NCBI RefSeq assembly: GCF_900129885.1
Contig: NZ_FQXE01000013.1
Span: forward strand, 62,001-126,000
Reading direction: 5' to 3'
Source of the DNA: Pollutimonas bauzanensis
Lineage (GTDB): Bacteria; Pseudomonadota; Gammaproteobacteria; Burkholderiales; Burkholderiaceae_B
Length of the DNA: 64,000 bases
Numbering within the stretch: position 1 is the stretch's first letter; each line of letters begins with the position of its first letter. A program made the position numbers and the translations under genes. This document shows, piece after piece, positions 58,073-64,000 of this stretch. Under the pieces are notes generated by a model that was given only the letters and a program-made list of their open reading frames with translations, made no database searches and had not been told where the DNA came from.

Positions 58073-59104
58073 ATGACGATCCAACATAAAGCCTTGATCC
58101 CCGCCACCTTGATTCCTGGAGACGGCATCGGCCCGGAAGTCGTGAATGCAGCGGTAGCCGTACTCGACGCATTGAAGGCGCCTTTCGAATGGGACATGCA
58201 GCTTGCCGGCGTCGCCGGTCTGCAAGCCAAGGGCGATCCGTTGCCCGAAGATCTGCTGGCCAGCATACGACGCACGGGCCTGGCGCTAAAGGGGCCGTTG
58301 ACGACGCCTATCGGTGGCGGCTTTCGATCGGCGAATGTCAGGCTGCGTGAAGCATTCAGCCTGTACGCCAATGTGCGCCCCGCTCGTACCATCGTTCCGG
58401 GACGCTATGAAAACATAGACATTGTTCTTATCCGTGAAAATCTCGAGGGTTTCTATGTTGCGCATGAACACTATCTGCCGATAGGCGATGACCCGCGCGC
58501 TGTCGCAATCTCGGCGGGCGCAAATACGCGTGAAGGCAGCCGCCGCATCGCCCGCTATGCGTTCGAATACGCCCTCAAGCACAATCGCAAGAAAATCACT
58601 GTCGTCCACAAGGCGAACGTCCTGAAGATATTGACCGGTTTGTTCCTCGAAGAAGCGCGCAACGTTGCCCGCGAATACGAGGGGCGGGTCCAACTGGACG
58701 ACCGCATCGTCGATGCGTGCGCCATGCAACTGGTCTTGAACCCCTGGCAGTTTGACATGCTGCTATGCACCAACCTCTTCGGCGATATTCTGTCCGATGA
58801 AATAGCCGGATTGGTCGGCGGGCTGGGCTTGGCTCCGGGTGCGAATATAGGCAAGGATGTCGCGATCTTCGAGGCCGTGCATGGATCGGCGCCGGACATC
58901 GCGGGACGCGGCATTGCCAATCCGTTGTCTTTGCTGCTGGCTTCCGGCCTGATGCTCGACCATGTGGGCGAGCCTGAAATGGGCGATCGCCTGCGCAAAG
59001 CCATACATTTGACGCTGAACGAGGACAATATCAAGACGCCCGATTTGGGCGGCAAGGCGTCGACACGCGATCTTACCCAGGCGCTCATTCAACGGCTTGC
59101 CTGA
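58073..59104 (+). CDS. NAD-dependent isocitrate/isopropylmalate-family dehydrogenase
   Basis: A 343-residue beta-decarboxylating dehydrogenase. IPGDGIGPEV starts the protein. Substrate and metal residues are in SANVRLREAFSLYANVRP, IRENLEGFY, and NLFGDILSDEIAGLVGGLG. The HGSAPDIAG block, with Asp, is typical of NAD-dependent members. By eye it is nearest to the NAD-IDH (IDH3-like) branch, but tartrate, homoisocitrate or another 2-hydroxy diacid are open. It is the third gene of the Bug/lactonase cluster, and it may act on the opened lactone. Confidence 0.88.
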   Translation: MTIQHKALIPATLIPGDGIGPEVVNAAVAVLDALKAPFEWDMQLAGVAGLQAKGDPLPEDLLASIRRTGLALKGPLTTPIGGGFRSANVRLREAFSLYANVRPARTIVPGRYENIDIVLIRENLEGFYVAHEHYLPIGDDPRAVAISAGANTREGSRRIARYAFEYALKHNRKKITVVHKANVLKILTGLFLEEARNVAREYEGRVQLDDRIVDACAMQLVLNPWQFDMLLCTNLFGDILSDEIAGLVGGLGLAPGANIGKDVAIFEAVHGSAPDIAGRGIANPLSLLLASGLMLDHVGEPEMGDRLRKAIHLTLNEDNIKTPDLGGKASTRDLTQALIQRLA

Positions 59105-59264
59105 TTTTCCAACTCAGGCGATATGATCGCTCTCGCGTATCGGGACGATGTCTAGAAGGCCATGTCGCGCGCACTGGTCCGGTCTATCCCCTCCGGACTG
59201 TGGGCTTTGAATCAAAAGATGGGAAAGAAATTGATATACTGGCCGCGATGTGGAGCCCAATACG

Positions 59265-59945
59265 ATGCCGCTCGACCTTTTCCATTCTTGCATGCCTTCG
59301 TGCAGCATCCGCCGGTATAGCGGCGAATACATCAGTCACGCCCATGACCATGCGCAGCTGATGTTTGCGCTGCGCGGCCGGATGGAGCTGGAAGTCGGCG
59401 GGCGCAGCGCTTTTGCCGACAGTTCCTGCGGCATGATCATTCCGGCTGGCGTGGCCCATGGCTATATGGCGCCGCGCGACGTGCGCATGCTGGTGATCGA
59501 TGCGCCGGCGCAGGCCGGCATCGACCGCGTGCGACGGTTCGCGGTCACGGCGGCGTGCCGGCGCGGCGCGGCGGGGCCGGACGTCTTCGCCCAGCTGGCC
59601 CTGATCCTCGATGCGCCGGGCATTGCCGCGCGCCGCGGCATAGACCTGGAGCGCCTCGACGCGGCGCTGGACCATGCCCTGCATGAACCGTGGACCACGG
59701 CGCGCATGGCCGCGCTGTTTTTCCTGAGTCCGCAGCGGTTTCATGCCCGGCTGCTCGAGCTGACCGGCCTGGCGCCGCAGGCCTACCTGCGGGCGCGCCG
59801 GCTCGATGCGGCCGGACGCCTGTTGCGCGGCGGCGTTTTGCTCGAGGCCAGCGCCTTGCGGGTGGGCTACCGTTCGGCGAGCGCGCTGGGCCACGCGCTG
59901 CGGCGCGATCGCCAATGGGGCGCCCGGCAATTGCGCAAGCGCTGA
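59265..59945 (+). CDS. AraC family transcriptional regulator
   Basis: A 226-residue regulator. An N-terminal cupin-like ligand domain ([21 protein letters not shown], about 25-95) is followed by a linker and a C-terminal AraC helix-turn-helix pair (about 130-225), with [34 protein letters not shown] and [16 protein letters not shown]. The start at 59265 is chosen for GGAG at 59252-59255, nine bases upstream; a GTG at 59250 is also in frame. The next gene on the same strand is an EamA transporter that it may control. Confidence 0.9.
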   Translation: MPLDLFHSCMPSCSIRRYSGEYISHAHDHAQLMFALRGRMELEVGGRSAFADSSCGMIIPAGVAHGYMAPRDVRMLVIDAPAQAGIDRVRRFAVTAACRRGAAGPDVFAQLALILDAPGIAARRGIDLERLDAALDHALHEPWTTARMAALFFLSPQRFHARLLELTGLAPQAYLRARRLDAAGRLLRGGVLLEASALRVGYRSASALGHALRRDRQWGARQLRKR

Positions 59946-60003
59946 ACCGCAAGACGAGAGTCTCTCGACATTTGGCCGCGCCCGCATGCCCTAGCATGCG
60001 CAC

Positions 60004-60921
60004 ATGAACATGAAGAATTCCTCGATGACAGGGGCCTGCATGGCGCTGGGCGCGGCCGTGCTGTGGGGCACCACGGGAACGGCGCAGAGTTTCGCGCCGC
60101 CGCAGACTTCGCCCTATTGGATAGGCGCGCTGCGCTTGGCCATCGCCTGCCTGTTCTTTGGCGCGTATGCCGCCCGGGGCTGGCGCGGCGGCGGGGCTCG
60201 GGTGGCGGCGGGCGGCCGCCGGATGGCGGGCGGGATCCTGCTTGCGGGTTTATGCATGGCCGCGTACAACCTGACATTCTTCGCCGGCGTCAAGGCCACC
60301 GGGGTCGCGGTCGGCACGGCGCTGGCCATAGGCAGCGGCCCGGTCTGGGCCGGGGTGCTGCAATTTGCGCTGACCGGGCGGGCGCCGCAAGGAGTCTGGT
60401 GGCTGGGAACGGCGCTCGCCGTCGCCGGCGCGGGCCTGATGGTGGCCGTCGCCGGCGGCGGCCTGCGCCTCGATGCAGGAGGCATCACACTATGCTTGCT
60501 GGCGGGTCTGGCGTATGCCGGCTATACGCTGATCAGCCAGCGCCTGGTGCGCCGGGCGCCGCCAGCCATCGTGACGCTATGGGTTTTCGGCGTGGCCGCC
60601 GCCATTTCCGCCCCGGCGGCATTCATCGTGGCCGGCCCCTTTTCCTCGACCGCGGCGGGCTGGACCGTGGTGACCTATCTGGGGGTGGTGTCGACAGGGG
60701 TCGCTTTTCTTCTGTTCAGCCATGCATTGCAGTATATTTCGGGGCCTTCGGGAGTGACGCTGGCGCTGGCCGAGCCGGTCACGGCCTTTGCCCTGGCGGT
60801 TTTCGTCGTGGGGGAGCGCCCGCCAGCCACCGCCTTCGCGGGCCTGGGAATGGTGCTGGCGGGGCTTGCCGCGGTGGTATGGACAGAGGCGCGCGGCCGC
60901 CGCGGCGGCAAAGCCGCCTGA
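60004..60921 (+). CDS. EamA/DMT family transporter
   Basis: A 305-residue membrane protein with ten segments in two EamA repeats, including VLWGTTGTAQSFAPP, LCMAAYNLTFFAGVKATGVAVGTALAIGSGPVW and YISGPSGVTLALAEPV. It is a probable exporter of an amino acid or other small metabolite. It follows the AraC-type gene by 58 bases on the same strand, a common regulator-exporter pair. ATG codons at 60004 and 60010 are both possible. Confidence 0.9.
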   Translation: MNMKNSSMTGACMALGAAVLWGTTGTAQSFAPPQTSPYWIGALRLAIACLFFGAYAARGWRGGGARVAAGGRRMAGGILLAGLCMAAYNLTFFAGVKATGVAVGTALAIGSGPVWAGVLQFALTGRAPQGVWWLGTALAVAGAGLMVAVAGGGLRLDAGGITLCLLAGLAYAGYTLISQRLVRRAPPAIVTLWVFGVAAAISAPAAFIVAGPFSSTAAGWTVVTYLGVVSTGVAFLLFSHALQYISGPSGVTLALAEPVTAFALAVFVVGERPPATAFAGLGMVLAGLAAVVWTEARGRRGGKAA

Positions 60922-60940
60922 CTTTTTGGCGATATCCTGC

Positions 60941-61456
60941 CTATTTCGCATGCCCCATCAGGGAATTGACCAAGTGGTGCCAATGGCGCCGCTTGGGCTT
61001 CTTGCCGGGTACCGTGTAGACGGATCGGCTCACTGGCAGGTGCATGCGGGCCTGGGCCGACGCCGCGCCCCGATGCGTCCGGGCCGGAGCGGCGTCGTCC
61101 GCGGCGGGCGCGGTTTCGTGATATTGCGGGTTCCGGCTGGCGTCGGCCGCGCCGCCGGGGGCATCGTCCGGTTCGTAGGCGCTGGGCGAACAGAGCGTCA
61201 GTGCGCTGAAGACGACGACGACCCAGAAGATGAGGGCCAGCGTCACGGCGATCAGCCCATCGAAGCTGGCGTAGCCGGTGGCCGGCGTAGCCTGGATATG
61301 GAGCGCGGTGGAAAGGTAAGGAATATGGCCCAGGCCTTCGACCATCAGGTTGCCAGGCAGGCGGTATACGAGCTTGACCGCTTCCCAGAGTTCCCAGAGG
61401 CTGTAGCGGCCGTCGCCGTTGAGGTCGACGACGAGATGCAAGGACTGGATGTTCAT
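60941..61456 (-). CDS. Small membrane protein with a single EF-hand-like loop
   Basis: 171 residues of unknown family. An EF-hand calcium loop, D-L-N-G-D-G-R-Y-S-L-W-E, spans residues 11-22 with ligands at positions 1, 3, 5, 7, 9 and 12. A helical segment follows and one strong transmembrane helix lies at about 67-88. The C-terminal 80 residues are polar, rich in Ala/Pro/Asp, and end in a basic His/Lys/Arg stretch. The start at 61456 is downstream of a good promoter on this strand (-35 TTGAAT, -10 TATAGT). The EF-hand would face the side opposite to the basic tail. Function is unknown. Confidence 0.72.
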   Translation of the reverse strand: MNIQSLHLVVDLNGDGRYSLWELWEAVKLVYRLPGNLMVEGLGHIPYLSTALHIQATPATGYASFDGLIAVTLALIFWVVVVFSALTLCSPSAYEPDDAPGGAADASRNPQYHETAPAADDAAPARTHRGAASAQARMHLPVSRSVYTVPGKKPKRRHWHHLVNSLMGHAK

Positions 61457-61539
61457 GGCGGCTCCTTTTGTCAAGCTGGGCCAGCCATTGCGGCCAGTGG
61501 TCCAGCCTTGAATCCGGCGGCGCGGCAACCTAGCCCGTC

Positions 61540-61559
61540 ACCAACACATGATGTTTGGT
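61540..61559. promoter_or_regulatory. Imperfect inverted repeat at the EF-hand gene transcription start
   Basis: ACCAACACAT and GATGTTTGGT form an imperfect palindrome (ACCAA...TTGGT with one offset base) that ends three bases from the -10 box and covers the expected start site of the minus-strand promoter. It is a plausible operator. Confidence 0.35.
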
Positions 61560-61562
61560 AAC

Positions 61563-61591
61563 ACTATAGACCCTGGCATGGCGTAATTCAA
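61563..61591 (-). promoter_or_regulatory. Sigma70-type promoter of the EF-hand gene
   Basis: On the minus strand, TTGAAT (61591-61586) and TATAGT (61568-61563) are 17 bases apart. The start would be near 61556, leaving a leader of about 100 bases before the ATG at 61456. It shows the EF-hand gene is not simply read through from the cyclase gene upstream. Confidence 0.65.
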
Positions 61592-61614
61592 GAGCCGTCT
61601 TCCCCGGGGCCGTG

Positions 61615-61645
61615 GCGCGGCGCGCAAGGCCCCGGCGCGCCGCGC
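61615..61645. repeat. Perfect 11-bp GC-rich inverted repeat after the cyclase gene
   Basis: GCGCGGCGCGC (61615-61625) and GCGCGCCGCGC (61635-61645) pair perfectly around a nine-base loop, 20 bases after the stop of the PAS-GGDEF gene. There is no T-tract. It could mark the 3' end of that transcript or be part of a factor-dependent terminator. Confidence 0.45.
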
Positions 61646-61664
61646 AGGACCGGGCCGGCGGACG

Positions 61665-63149
61665 CTACGCCTGGCGCCTGTCTTCGCCGTTGCCGGAATA
61701 ATGCTGGCGCTTGTCTTCGTACATCGCCATGTCGGCCTCGCGCAGGGCGTCGGGCAGGCGATGGCTTTCCCGGCAAGTCGCGATACCCATGGACAGGCTG
61801 AGCGCCGGGCCCGTATAGAACTGGTTGTTGAGTTCCACCAACTGGCGGATGCTGTTGAGTATGCCATTGCCTTCCTGCTCCTCGATGCCGGGCAGCAGGA
61901 CCATGAATTCATCACCGCCTATGCGGGCGGCCTGGGATGATTTTTCTATGGCCTTGCTCAGAACCTCCCCGGTGCGCCGCAGCAGCGCGTCGCCAACGGA
62001 GTGGCCGAGGTTGTCGTTGGTGTCTTTCAAGCCGTTCAGGTCTATGGCGATCACGGTGATGGGCAGCGGCCCCTTCCTGGACAAACGCTTGACCTCCTCG
62101 ACATAGAAAGTGCGGTTTTTCAGCGTGGTCAGGACGTCGTGCGTGCCGAGATATTCCAGATAGGCCTCGGCCTTCTTGCGCGCGGTGATGTCGGTGAGGG
62201 CCAGCAGCACCAGGTCCCAGTTCTCTTCGTGGCCGCAGAATACCGAGAGCTGCAGGTGGATATGCAGTTTGCTGCCATCGAGCGCGTAATTGATCACTTC
62301 GCGCTGCTGGAACAGGCGACCTTCCCAGAGATCCAGCAGTTGCTCGCGGAAACTGGTCCGCATTTCGTCGCGGAACACTTCGGGCAGGCGTCCCAGCAGG
62401 CTGGCCTTGTCCGGCGCCTTGAACATGTCCAGCGTATAGCTGTTGACGTCGAACACCTGGATTTCGCTCATGCAGCGCTCGACGAAATCAGGATGGACGT
62501 CGGTGAAGGTGCGGAAATCCGTGATTCCCTGCCGGCGCACGTCGTCAAGCAGCGTCTTGATGCTGCGGAAATCCTCGACCCAAAGGGAAACCGGCGCATG
62601 CTCGAACACGCCGCGCGCGTATTGCTCGCTGGCGGCCGCCCGGCGACGGGCGTCTTCCAGCTCGGTGATGTCGTCCACCGCGACCAGCACCCGGTCCCAG
62701 CTGGTTTCACGATCCTGCAGGATCACGCCTTTGAGCAGGATATCGAGGCGGCGGCCGTCCAGGGCATAGTTCACGCTCTTGCTCTGGAAGGCGCCCTGTC
62801 CGGTCCAGAGCTGCTCCAGCTCGTCCAGGTAGGCCTCGAACATGTCGTCGCGCAGCACTTCGTCCAGCCGTCCCGCGAGTTCGCCGAACGAGTCCGCGGC
62901 ATAGAGCGCCAAGGTATGCTGATTGACGCGCAGCACCCGGATGCTGGCGGAGCAGGCGGCGGCCCGGCGCGGGTCCTCCAGCAGGAAGCCGCGCAAATCG
63001 GCCACGCCGTCCCCGCGCCAGGCGTCGAAGAGCCGGCGCAGTCCGCTATAGTCCTCCAGCCACAAGGAGCAGGGCATGAGATCGAAAAAGTCAGGCACCT
63101 CTATGGCCGTGTTGAGGGAGGGTGTTCCGGGGCTGATGCCTGCTTGCAT
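61665..63149 (-). CDS. Diguanylate cyclase with duplicated PAS-type domains
   Basis: 494 residues, no membrane segment. Two similar sensory modules of about 145 residues (about 20-165 and 180-325) each begin with a SLW-x-ED motif and contain VNYALDG or INYALDG and a closing VLxAxxDIT. They look like a tandem duplication of one PAS-type domain. A GGDEF domain follows (about 335-490) with intact RIGGDEF, so it should make c-di-GMP in the cytosol. No EAL domain is present. The start at 63149 gives MQAGISPGTP. It is convergent with none of its neighbours and probably monocistronic. Confidence 0.93.
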   Translation of the reverse strand: MQAGISPGTPSLNTAIEVPDFFDLMPCSLWLEDYSGLRRLFDAWRGDGVADLRGFLLEDPRRAAACSASIRVLRVNQHTLALYAADSFGELAGRLDEVLRDDMFEAYLDELEQLWTGQGAFQSKSVNYALDGRRLDILLKGVILQDRETSWDRVLVAVDDITELEDARRRAAASEQYARGVFEHAPVSLWVEDFRSIKTLLDDVRRQGITDFRTFTDVHPDFVERCMSEIQVFDVNSYTLDMFKAPDKASLLGRLPEVFRDEMRTSFREQLLDLWEGRLFQQREVINYALDGSKLHIHLQLSVFCGHEENWDLVLLALTDITARKKAEAYLEYLGTHDVLTTLKNRTFYVEEVKRLSRKGPLPITVIAIDLNGLKDTNDNLGHSVGDALLRRTGEVLSKAIEKSSQAARIGGDEFMVLLPGIEEQEGNGILNSIRQLVELNNQFYTGPALSLSMGIATCRESHRLPDALREADMAMYEDKRQHYSGNGEDRRQA

Positions 63150-63276
63150 GGGGTCGCGTTTATGGTGATGGATGGGCTCAAGAGCGGGATTTTTGGCGCT
63201 GAAAGCCTGCTGATATTACGTTAGGAGGCGCGTTCGTGCAAAAAAATGCATATTTTTGTCCGCCGCGGCTCGCCCG

Positions 63277-63292
63277 CATGCGCCTGCGCATG
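63277..63292. promoter_or_regulatory. Inverted repeat upstream of the small-gene promoter
   Basis: CATGCGC (63277-63283) and GCGCATG (63286-63292) form a perfect seven-base inverted repeat with a two-base spacer, ten bases before the -35 box at 63303. The position suits a regulator-binding site. Confidence 0.45.
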
Positions 63293-63302
63293 ATCTAAGT
63301 CT

Positions 63303-63331
63303 TTGAGCTGATTGGCTTTATTTGCCATAAT
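63303..63331 (+). promoter_or_regulatory. Sigma70-type promoter of the 47-residue protein gene
   Basis: TTGAGC (63303-63308) and CATAAT (63326-63331) are 17 bases apart. Transcription should begin near 63338, giving a leader of about 59 bases that contains a hairpin (63353-63371). Confidence 0.65.
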
Positions 63332-63352
63332 GGAGTACCCTTATAGAGTACA

Positions 63353-63371
63353 GGGGCGCGGGGTGCGCCCC
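63353..63371 (+). promoter_or_regulatory. 5'-leader hairpin ahead of the small gene
   Basis: GGGGCGC (63353-63359) pairs perfectly with GCGCCCC (63365-63371) around a GGGGT loop, 13 bases before the ribosome binding site. It could slow translation, protect the mRNA or act as a binding site. No known riboswitch is recognised. Confidence 0.5.
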
Positions 63372-63396
63372 TTGTAATGCACTAGGAGAGCTAAGC

Positions 63397-63540
63397 ATGT
63401 CACCAAAACCGACCCAAAAAAAGCAGCCTTTTGTCATTGAGCCTCTGAATTGGGTAGCTCCGGAGGTCGACCGCGACGAACCGGTAAAACGCACAGAGGA
63501 CGCCAAACCGCCCGTAGCTGCGAAAGACTCCCGCAGCTGA
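63397..63540 (+). CDS. Small orphan protein, 47 residues
   Basis: The ATG at 63397 follows AGGAG (63384-63388) by eight bases. The protein begins MSPKPTQKKQPFVIEPLNWV and is rich in Pro, Lys, Asp and Glu, with no signal peptide, membrane helix or cysteine; it is likely disordered apart from one aromatic segment. It has its own promoter, a leader hairpin, and a strong terminator right after it, so it is a true stand-alone gene. I do not recognise the family. It precedes a thiolase gene but is separated from it by the terminator. Confidence 0.75.
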   Translation: MSPKPTQKKQPFVIEPLNWVAPEVDRDEPVKRTEDAKPPVAAKDSRS

Positions 63541-63566
63541 GCCGCGGGCGGTACCCGAATGGATAG

Positions 63567-63595
63567 CGGCAGGGGCGACTCCCTGCCGTTTTTTT
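63567..63595 (+). terminator. Strong rho-independent terminator after the small gene
   Basis: CGGCAGGG (63567-63574) pairs perfectly with CCCTGCCG (63581-63588) around GCGACT, followed by seven T. It lies 26 bases after the small gene's stop codon and isolates it from the thiolase gene. Confidence 0.92.
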
Positions 63596-63681
63596 CGTCC
63601 ATCGTTTTTGGCCGATGATGATAGCGCGTTATTATCCGGTATCGAGCCATCCGCTATTGCCATCAAATCAGGAGACCCATT

Positions 63682-64000
63682 ATGGAAGACGTTGTTGTTG
63701 TCGGAGCATGCCGCACTGCCATAGGCGACTTTGGCGGAGGCCTCAAAGACGTGCCTCCCTGCGATTTGGGCGCCACAGTCGTGCGCGCCGTGCTGGACCG
63801 CAGCAATGTTTCCGCCGCCGACGTCGGGCACGTCGTGTTCGGGCATGTGATCAATACCGAGCCGCGCGATATGTATTTGTCGCGCGTGGCGGCCATGAAC
63901 GCCGGCATCGGCCAGGGCACGCCGGCGTTCAATGTGAACCGCCTCTGCGGCTCCGGCCTGCAAGCCATCATTTCCGCCGCGCAGGCGCTCAAGCTGGGCG
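63682..64000 (+). CDS. Acetyl-CoA acetyltransferase / beta-ketothiolase, 5' part
   Basis: The gene begins at 63682 after GGAGA and runs off the right edge; 106 residues are visible. VVVVGACRTAIGDFGGGLKDV at the start and NVNRLCGSGLQAI with the nucleophile Cys89 identify a thiolase. The wording resembles BktB-type beta-ketothiolases. It would catalyse the reversible cleavage of acetoacetyl-CoA or a longer 3-ketoacyl-CoA. The second half, with the catalytic His and Cys, is not in the window. Confidence 0.92.
   Translation, partial: MEDVVVVGACRTAIGDFGGGLKDVPPCDLGATVVRAVLDRSNVSAADVGHVVFGHVINTEPRDMYLSRVAAMNAGIGQGTPAFNVNRLCGSGLQAIISAAQALKLG

Overview
The window is a GC-rich, gene-dense stretch of an ordinary bacterial chromosome. 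The gene families point to a betaproteobacterium of the order Burkholderiales, most likely Alcaligenaceae (Bordetella/Achromobacter/Pusillimonas relatives): a Bug-type tripartite tricarboxylate transporter receptor, a gmk-rpoZ-spoT operon, divergent tesA/ybbA, and an LD-carboxypeptidase with a His-rich start. This placement is inferred from gene content, not from a marker tree. I find no rRNA, tRNA, CRISPR, insertion sequence, prophage or plasmid functions. No stretch longer than 300 bases lacks a gene; the longest gaps are 407-670, 63150-63396 and 44013-44240.

Layout. 1-6.4 kb: truncated DUF72 gene, SDR oxidoreductase, DUF924 protein, MFS transporter, an LrgA/LrgB pair and an acyl-CoA synthetase. 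6.4-17.6 kb: YajQ, a YadGH-type ABC exporter, Nnr, a tandem Usp protein, a HAD hydrolase, TadA, a second MFS transporter, a His-rich LdcA, the ABC-F protein YbiT, YigZ and a thioredoxin. 17.6-29.1 kb: a PAS-GAF-PAS-GGDEF-EAL protein, a purine permease, TsaD, PlsY, a surE-pcm-nlpD-exonuclease operon, a Spy-like periplasmic protein and RlmD. 29.1-40.5 kb: ArgH, YbdG-like MscS, GlnB, a cytoplasmic-type gamma-glutamyltransferase, YaeQ, UbiC, an RluF-like synthase, RlmJ, UgpQ, PpiD and TesA. 40.5-50.8 kb: YbbA, a TRAP transporter divergent from a fused 5-oxoprolinase/hydantoinase, an EamA exporter, an M23 peptidase and AzlCD. 50.8-56 kb: spoT-rpoZ-gmk, an unknown protein with a methyltransferase, and exonuclease III. 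56-64 kb: a probable catabolic cluster (Bug receptor, lactonase-like amidohydrolase, isocitrate-dehydrogenase-like enzyme), an AraC regulator with an EamA exporter, an EF-hand membrane protein, a PAS-PAS-GGDEF cyclase, a small orphan gene and the start of a thiolase.

How they work together. Most genes are housekeeping: tRNA/rRNA modification (TadA, TsaD, RlmD, RlmJ, RluF-like), envelope (LdcA, NlpD, M23, PlsY, PpiD), metabolite or protein repair (Nnr, Pcm) and stress signalling (SpoT, GlnB, Usp). Three genes touch c-di-GMP. Accessory content is concentrated in two uptake-plus-catabolism modules: the TRAP/oxoprolinase unit, and the Bug/lactonase/dehydrogenase unit. No dramatic new system is visible. 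The most interesting unexplained items are a self-contained small-protein transcription unit near 63.4 kb, a leader ORF fused by overlap to ybiT, a promoter-plus-terminator unit in front of ppiD, an EF-hand membrane protein, and the uncharacterised lactonase/dehydrogenase operon with a vestigial micro-ORF inside it.
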